NCBI RefSeq assembly: GCF_964033635.1
Contig: NZ_OZ035533.1
Span: 1,364,001-1,428,000 of the forward strand
Origin: Chitinophaga sp. MM2321
GTDB lineage: Bacteria > Bacteroidota > Bacteroidia > Chitinophagales > Chitinophagaceae
Direction: 5' to 3'
DNA: 64,000 bases
Shown piece by piece: positions 59,827-64,000 of this stretch. The notes below the pieces were generated by a model, which was not told the DNA's origin, did not search any database, and saw only the letters and a program-made list of their open reading frames with translations. The position numbers were made by a program, and so were the translations under genes. The stretch's first letter is position 1. Every line of letters begins with the position of its first letter.

Positions 59827-61707
59827 TTATTGCATCAACTCATACTTTGTTTTGGGCTTGCGTTTGACATCCCAATGGAAATTTTCCAGCTTTAACTGAT
59901 CCAGCGGCCTTTGTGTAAATGGATATACGGTTCCTTCCGGATCCTTGATCAGTACTACTTTATCAACCTCTCCCTTCTTAAAGAAGATGTTGATGATAGC
60001 GCATTGGGCTTTATTTACACTCATATAAGCCCCTTCTGAATCTTTTATGTAGTTGATAGTTTCTGCATTTCCTTCCACATGCATCCAGTCGAGGGTTTCG
60101 CCTACAACGTAGCCGGTGATGGCGTTGCCTTTGATCTGATTGTACATACCTGGGCCGGCTTCGTTAATAATGAATCCGTTTTTATTCATCTGTATCTTGT
60201 CGGCTGCCTGATTTTTGGTAAACAGCAGTATGGTATCTGCACTCAGCTGCGAGGTATTGTTGGACCACAGTACCGGATCATGGAAGAAGCGGAAGATAGA
60301 GTCTTTGGTAGAATAATATACGCTGTCTGCCACGCCCTGCAGGGAGTCTGAAAACATTCTTACATGGTGATAAGCCAGGATGTACCGTTGTTCGCTGGTG
60401 TCTTTGGGGGCGGTCAGGGCCATGCTGTCGGCATGGTGTTTCATGCCCGGCAACGAGTCATGTGGTATGACGGCTGCTACAGGAGCCATCTTCACGGTTT
60501 TGACCAGGGCGGTATCCAATTTGTTTTTTGTTCGGGCGAGCGCACTGTCTGCCAGAAACATCATAACGGTGCCGGGTATACTATCTTTTTGCTGATGCGC
60601 CAGCGAATCGCCTTTATTGATCAGTGAGATGGTAGTTGGAATGTCGTATCGTGGCCGGGCGGTTTTTACGGCCCTGATCTCTTCTTTGGGAGGTGTTCTC
60701 TTGAAACCTTCTACAGAAGGGATGGACAGGCTGTCGTTGTGCCCGATCACACCTGAAAACAGGGTATCGGCGGCCATGTACAGGGTATCCTTATTTTTCT
60801 CCATGATCAGCAGTGGTTTCTGCGTGGCCAGGATAGTCCTTTCCTTTTGATTCACGGTTCCGTGGTTTGCCAGCAGCGACATTTTGCGGACGGTATCCCT
60901 GTATACCATGTTACCGTTGGCATAAGCCAGGCCGGTTATCTTGTCCATTTCAATATTATCCGCTGTCAGGGTGCCGGTACTGTCTTCAATGGTAGGGCGG
61001 TTGCCAAAGTTGCCGTATCCTTTATCGGTATCGTAGTAGCCGCTGGTCACATACATGATGCGGTTTCCTTCGTTGATAGTAGTCGGTGCAATGATATTGG
61101 CGATCTTGGTTTCGGTATTATACAACAGGGCATCTGTGCTCAGTGTATATTCCGGGTCCACCAGTACAACATTCCGCTGGAAATGCATCTCCTTGGTTTC
61201 TGTGTAGTAGTAGCCTTCATCGCTGGTGAGTACACTTGCACCGTTTACCAGTTTCCCTCCTTTGAGATAGCTGCCGATTTTGGCATTCATATCATATTGC
61301 AGTTCGGGCCCTGAGATGGTTACTTTCCCATCTGTGAGCCGGGCATTTTCTTTCAGAATAGCGATGCGTGTGCTGGCGTCGTAATTCAGGTAGTTGCCAT
61401 AGATGTGTACACTGTCTGCCTGGTTAATATGAATATTTCCGTAAGCATCAATGATGTTGGTATTGTTGTTCTTTACGGCGCTGTCGCAGTTAAAGAGGGT
61501 AGTACCTTGTTTGAATATAGCGTTGCCAATGAATTTGGTTACGTTGATGGAATCCCGTTCTATAGTCTGTAAAGTATCAGCCTTTATGATTTCGATGACG
61601 GTACCTGGTTTCTGGGCAGGTTGTGCCGGAAACTGGGCCCTGGCGGGCAATATAGCAGCCAGGCAGATACCTGTCAGGAAAAAGACTGATTTTATATATT
61701 GGTGCAT
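59827..61707 (-). CDS. OstA/LptA-like envelope protein
   Basis: A 626-residue exported protein. A signal peptide (FFLTGICLAAILPARAQ) precedes an N-terminal OstA-like beta-jellyroll repeat region: FIGNAIFKQGTTLFNCDSAVKNNNTNIIDAYGNIHINQAD, ILKENARLTDGKVTISGPELQYDM, and a second stretch TLTADNIEMDKITGLAYANGNMV. The fold binds lipopolysaccharide acyl chains in LptA and LptD. The C-terminal half repeats related strands (LSADTILLFTKNQAADKIQMN). It probably takes part in LPS transport, in an operon with MlaD-like and amidase genes; there is no barrel domain as in LptD. Confidence 0.87.
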   Translation of the reverse strand: MHQYIKSVFFLTGICLAAILPARAQFPAQPAQKPGTVIEIIKADTLQTIERDSINVTKFIGNAIFKQGTTLFNCDSAVKNNNTNIIDAYGNIHINQADSVHIYGNYLNYDASTRIAILKENARLTDGKVTISGPELQYDMNAKIGSYLKGGKLVNGASVLTSDEGYYYTETKEMHFQRNVVLVDPEYTLSTDALLYNTETKIANIIAPTTINEGNRIMYVTSGYYDTDKGYGNFGNRPTIEDSTGTLTADNIEMDKITGLAYANGNMVYRDTVRKMSLLANHGTVNQKERTILATQKPLLIMEKNKDTLYMAADTLFSGVIGHNDSLSIPSVEGFKRTPPKEEIRAVKTARPRYDIPTTISLINKGDSLAHQQKDSIPGTVMMFLADSALARTKNKLDTALVKTVKMAPVAAVIPHDSLPGMKHHADSMALTAPKDTSEQRYILAYHHVRMFSDSLQGVADSVYYSTKDSIFRFFHDPVLWSNNTSQLSADTILLFTKNQAADKIQMNKNGFIINEAGPGMYNQIKGNAITGYVVGETLDWMHVEGNAETINYIKDSEGAYMSVNKAQCAIINIFFKKGEVDKVVLIKDPEGTVYPFTQRPLDQLKLENFHWDVKRKPKTKYELMQ

Positions 61708-61716
61708 TGAATCTTT

Positions 61717-62715
61717 TTATTGTGCCGTTGCTGTATCAGAAGGTAACGGTTTCGATTTATCTTTTTTGCCAAACAGGGAGAAGTGTACATAACGCTTGGG
61801 ATTGATGCGAAGGTCTTCCAGCAGTTTATTCAGGTTGTTGAGTGAATACTGGAGGTTGTTATATACCTTTTTATCATTCAGCAGGAGACCGGCGGTACCA
61901 TCTGTATTGTTCAACTTGGCGATGGTAGCGTTCAGGTTAGTAGCTGTTTCCTGCAACTGGTGAAGGGTTTTGTCGATATTACCATTTGCCAGTGCATCAG
62001 AAGCTGTTTTTGCATTATCGAGGATACCGCTGATTTTGGCGTTATTATCCTTCAGGTTACCGGTTACTGCGGCCAGGTTGTTGAAGGTAGCCTGTATATT
62101 ACCCTTATCAGGATCGAGCATACCACTTAATGAAGCGGAAGAATGTCTGAAGTTCAGCATGGTGGTGTTCAGGTTCCGCATGGTTTCCTGGAGGTTATCT
62201 TTGGCAGTGGTATCGAGGATGGAGCTTACAGCCATGAGTACAGAATCGATATTAACAAGGGTACCTTCCAGTTTTTTCATGAATGGGTTTAGCTGTTCCT
62301 TGAGGGCATCCGTGATGGAACCGTCTACAGCAGCGTAGATAGTATCTCCGCTCTGGAGGTATTCGCCGGCGTTGCCGAGGTCCATCTGTACGGTTTTGGT
62401 GCCAAGCAGGTCACTGCTGATGCGGGCTACAGAGTTGCGGGGGATTTCTATTTTTTTGGTAATGGTAAGCGTAACCAGTATCCTGGAAGCGTCTTTGTCC
62501 ATTACATCCAGTTTGGAAACGTTGCCGACAATCAGACCGTTTACCTGTACAGCATTTGAAGGCTGTAGTCCATTTACCTGTTTGTATACAGCATAGATGG
62601 TTTTATTGTGTGAAAACAGGCTCTTTCCCTTCAGTAAATTAAAGCCCAGTACAAGCAGGGTAATACCCAGTACGGTAAGTATGCCTACTTTTGTTTCGTT
62701 AGATAATTTGAGCAT
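61717..62715 (-). CDS. MlaD/MCE family lipid-transport protein
   Basis: A 332-residue inner-membrane-anchored protein. One TM helix near residues 9-27 (VGILTVLGITLLVLGFNLL) is followed by an MCE domain (about 38-115: TIYAVYKQVNGLQPSNAVQVNGLIVGNVSKLD, RNSVARISSDLLGTKTVQMDLG) and a long helical C-terminus with heptad-like Asn/Leu repeats (LQETMRNLNTTMLNF, LHQLQETATNLNATIAKL). MCE proteins form rings that carry phospholipids between membranes. The partner MlaE/F ATPase genes are not in this window. It lies 9 nt upstream of the OstA-like gene. Confidence 0.92.
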   Translation of the reverse strand: MLKLSNETKVGILTVLGITLLVLGFNLLKGKSLFSHNKTIYAVYKQVNGLQPSNAVQVNGLIVGNVSKLDVMDKDASRILVTLTITKKIEIPRNSVARISSDLLGTKTVQMDLGNAGEYLQSGDTIYAAVDGSITDALKEQLNPFMKKLEGTLVNIDSVLMAVSSILDTTAKDNLQETMRNLNTTMLNFRHSSASLSGMLDPDKGNIQATFNNLAAVTGNLKDNNAKISGILDNAKTASDALANGNIDKTLHQLQETATNLNATIAKLNNTDGTAGLLLNDKKVYNNLQYSLNNLNKLLEDLRINPKRYVHFSLFGKKDKSKPLPSDTATAQ

Positions 62716-62839
62716 GTGATTCGTATACGTTCACGCAAAAATAATCAAAAAGGATGCACGGGAAGTGATTAGGGTAAAATGTTAGTAATAAAATAGAAGG
62801 GAGGGGGACAAAAGTGAGGGGGTATGGGGTAGGGTAGTG

Positions 62840-64000
62840 CTAGCAGGAGACAACGAAGGCATCTTTAAATCCCAGTTTGCGGGCCTTACGCGCAGCTGTG
62901 TAGGCCTGTTGGTTTGTTTTGAAGCGCCCCCAGGTATATTTGTTCATTTTTTTTTTATTCAGGACGATCTGTTCCCGGTTGATATGGGCGCCTTGGAGCT
63001 TCCTGAAAATGGAAGCTCCTGGTTTATAAAATTTATCTGTCACCAGTAATTGTACACAATACTGGGTGTTTTTATTTGGTATGGCGGGCTGGCCTTTGCC
63101 GGCTTTGGGGGATTTCAGGCGTGTTTGCGGTGCGCCGCTGGTAGCGGGTTGGGCATGGCGACTGTCGGTAAACCGCTGTAACTCATCCCGGTAACGCTTG
63201 ATGGCTTTGTAGATACCATTGGCGAGTTCCTGTTGCCCGTTGCTGGAATTGAGGTATTCTTCTTCTTCCGGGTTGCTGATAAATCCCAGTTCCACTAATA
63301 CGCTCGGCATAGCCGTTGCCGATAGTACCCAGATACCTTTTTCATTTCGTTGTCTGGCTCCCCGGCTGATGCGGCCCACGCGGGTAAATTCGTCTTCAAT
63401 GAGGGTGGATAAACGGAGGCTCTGATCAAAGTAGGCATTACGCAGGGTATTCAGCAGGATGAACGTTTCGGGATCGGTATCATCCATTAATTGCCTGGTT
63501 TCTTCAGAATTGGCGTCCAGTACGATCACGGAATTCTGTTTCAGGGATTCCATTTTTGCGCTGTTCTTACTGGTTGCCCATATATAGGTTTCCGTACCTT
63601 TGGCATTGCTGGGATAGTAGGCGTAGATGGCCTGTTTGACAGGTATTTTCTTTTTACCTTTTCTGTGGTATACAGTTTTGTAACCGGTCACTTTCCGGAT
63701 CTTTCCGGTAGAATTACAGTGGATAGATACAAAGAGATCACCTTTGGCATCGTTGGCAATCTGTGCTTTTTTACGGGGATCATCGAAACGGTCAGATTTT
63801 CGTGTATACACCACCTTTACATCGGGCATGTTATCTTCCAGGATCTTTCCCAGCTTAAGTGCCACTGCCAGCGTTACCTGTTTTTCAGTGGAATAGCTGC
63901 CTTTGGCGCCGGGGTCTTCACCACCGTGGCCGGCATCAATGACAATTGTTCTGATAGGGTTATCCCGTTTCGAAGAAACTGGATTGTTTTTTGCCTGAAT
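62840..64000 (-). CDS. N-acetylmuramoyl-L-alanine amidase, 5' end outside window
   Basis: The frame is open to the window edge, so the start lies beyond 64000; at least 386 residues are visible. It is a zinc amidase (Amidase_3) that cleaves the lactam-stem peptide bond of murein during cell separation. Visible motifs are IVIDAGHGGEDPGAKG (first zinc His), VSIHCNS (later His) and VLVELGFISNPEEE (catalytic Glu). A C-terminal SPOR-like domain follows (YCVQLLVTDKFYK to GFKDAFVVSC), which would target it to the septum. It precedes the MlaD-like and OstA-like genes by about 125 nt. Confidence 0.94.
   Translation of the reverse strand: MQAKNNPVSSKRDNPIRTIVIDAGHGGEDPGAKGSYSTEKQVTLAVALKLGKILEDNMPDVKVVYTRKSDRFDDPRKKAQIANDAKGDLFVSIHCNSTGKIRKVTGYKTVYHRKGKKKIPVKQAIYAYYPSNAKGTETYIWATSKNSAKMESLKQNSVIVLDANSEETRQLMDDTDPETFILLNTLRNAYFDQSLRLSTLIEDEFTRVGRISRGARQRNEKGIWVLSATAMPSVLVELGFISNPEEEEYLNSSNGQQELANGIYKAIKRYRDELQRFTDSRHAQPATSGAPQTRLKSPKAGKGQPAIPNKNTQYCVQLLVTDKFYKPGASIFRKLQGAHINREQIVLNKKKMNKYTWGRFKTNQQAYTAARKARKLGFKDAFVVSC

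Overview
This window looks like a chromosomal segment from a member of the Bacteroidota, most likely Chitinophagaceae and plausibly Chitinophaga. The evidence is the AT-rich spacers, the lack of Shine-Dalgarno sequences, repeated matches to the Bacteroidota promoter (TTTG, about 19 bp, TAnnTTTG), a region-1.1-less RpoD of 285 residues, a Bacteroidota-type GlmU and Lgt, DUF4249 lipoproteins beside a TonB-dependent receptor, and an OstA-like/MlaD/amidase envelope cluster. I see no prophage, insertion sequence, CRISPR array, tRNA or rRNA. The genus is an inference.

Layout. 1-3.2 kb: end of groEL, two FKBP-type lipoproteins, L-serine ammonia-lyase. 3.3-11.6 kb: a large secreted HExxH/propeller/barrel protein, valS, a collagen-like lipoprotein, threonine aldolase. 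12-21.8 kb: rpoD, a DUF4249 lipoprotein, trxB, folB, a TPR protein, a MATE exporter, then DUF3822-rsmD-coaD-thioesterase, a Nudix hydrolase, pyrE and a metal-binding-domain protein. 21.9-25.4 kb: a LEA-like lipoprotein, an 0.8 kb gap with RNA-like hairpins, a WbqC-like protein and an arginine decarboxylase-type enzyme. 25.9-31.1 kb: a membrane protein, Hsp20, bacilliredoxin, lgt, hemerythrin, DUF2167. 31.5-37.3 kb: an outer-membrane beta-barrel receptor, then an ECF sigma/anti-sigma/DUF4097-like/DUF2807 operon. 37.4-41.6 kb: yajQ, rpmE2, GlmU-like, tpiA, a 2H-like protein, acylphosphatase. 42-50.6 kb: a secreted C1 peptidase, a BlaI/M56 two-gene sensor system, a fatty-acid hydroxylase/sterol desaturase family protein, DUF4249 plus TonB receptor, a small HMA-fold-like protein. 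50.7-64 kb: an AraC regulator, a YhcG-type nuclease, an NAD(P)-binding oxidoreductase, hppA, the bifunctional NAD(P)HX repair enzyme, a small barrel, nhaA, OstA-like, MlaD-like and the start-truncated amidase.

Most genes are core metabolism and envelope biology. The less ordinary content lies between genes and in a few regulatory modules. At least ten long palindromes sit just after stop codons, usually within 0-25 nt, built from a shared vocabulary of AT-rich words. A seven-unit degenerate tandem array downstream of the C1 peptidase appears to be copies of that gene's own last codons and stop. Three regulators come with visible candidate operators: paired TACGAAnnnnTTCGTA sites around the blaI promoter, two perfect 16-bp direct repeats in front of the AraC gene, and three ACTGTAGT boxes at exact 17-bp spacing in front of the 31.5 kb receptor. 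The M56/BlaR1-like protein has no penicillin-sensor domain and instead carries a long charged coiled-coil region, so it probably senses something other than a beta-lactam.
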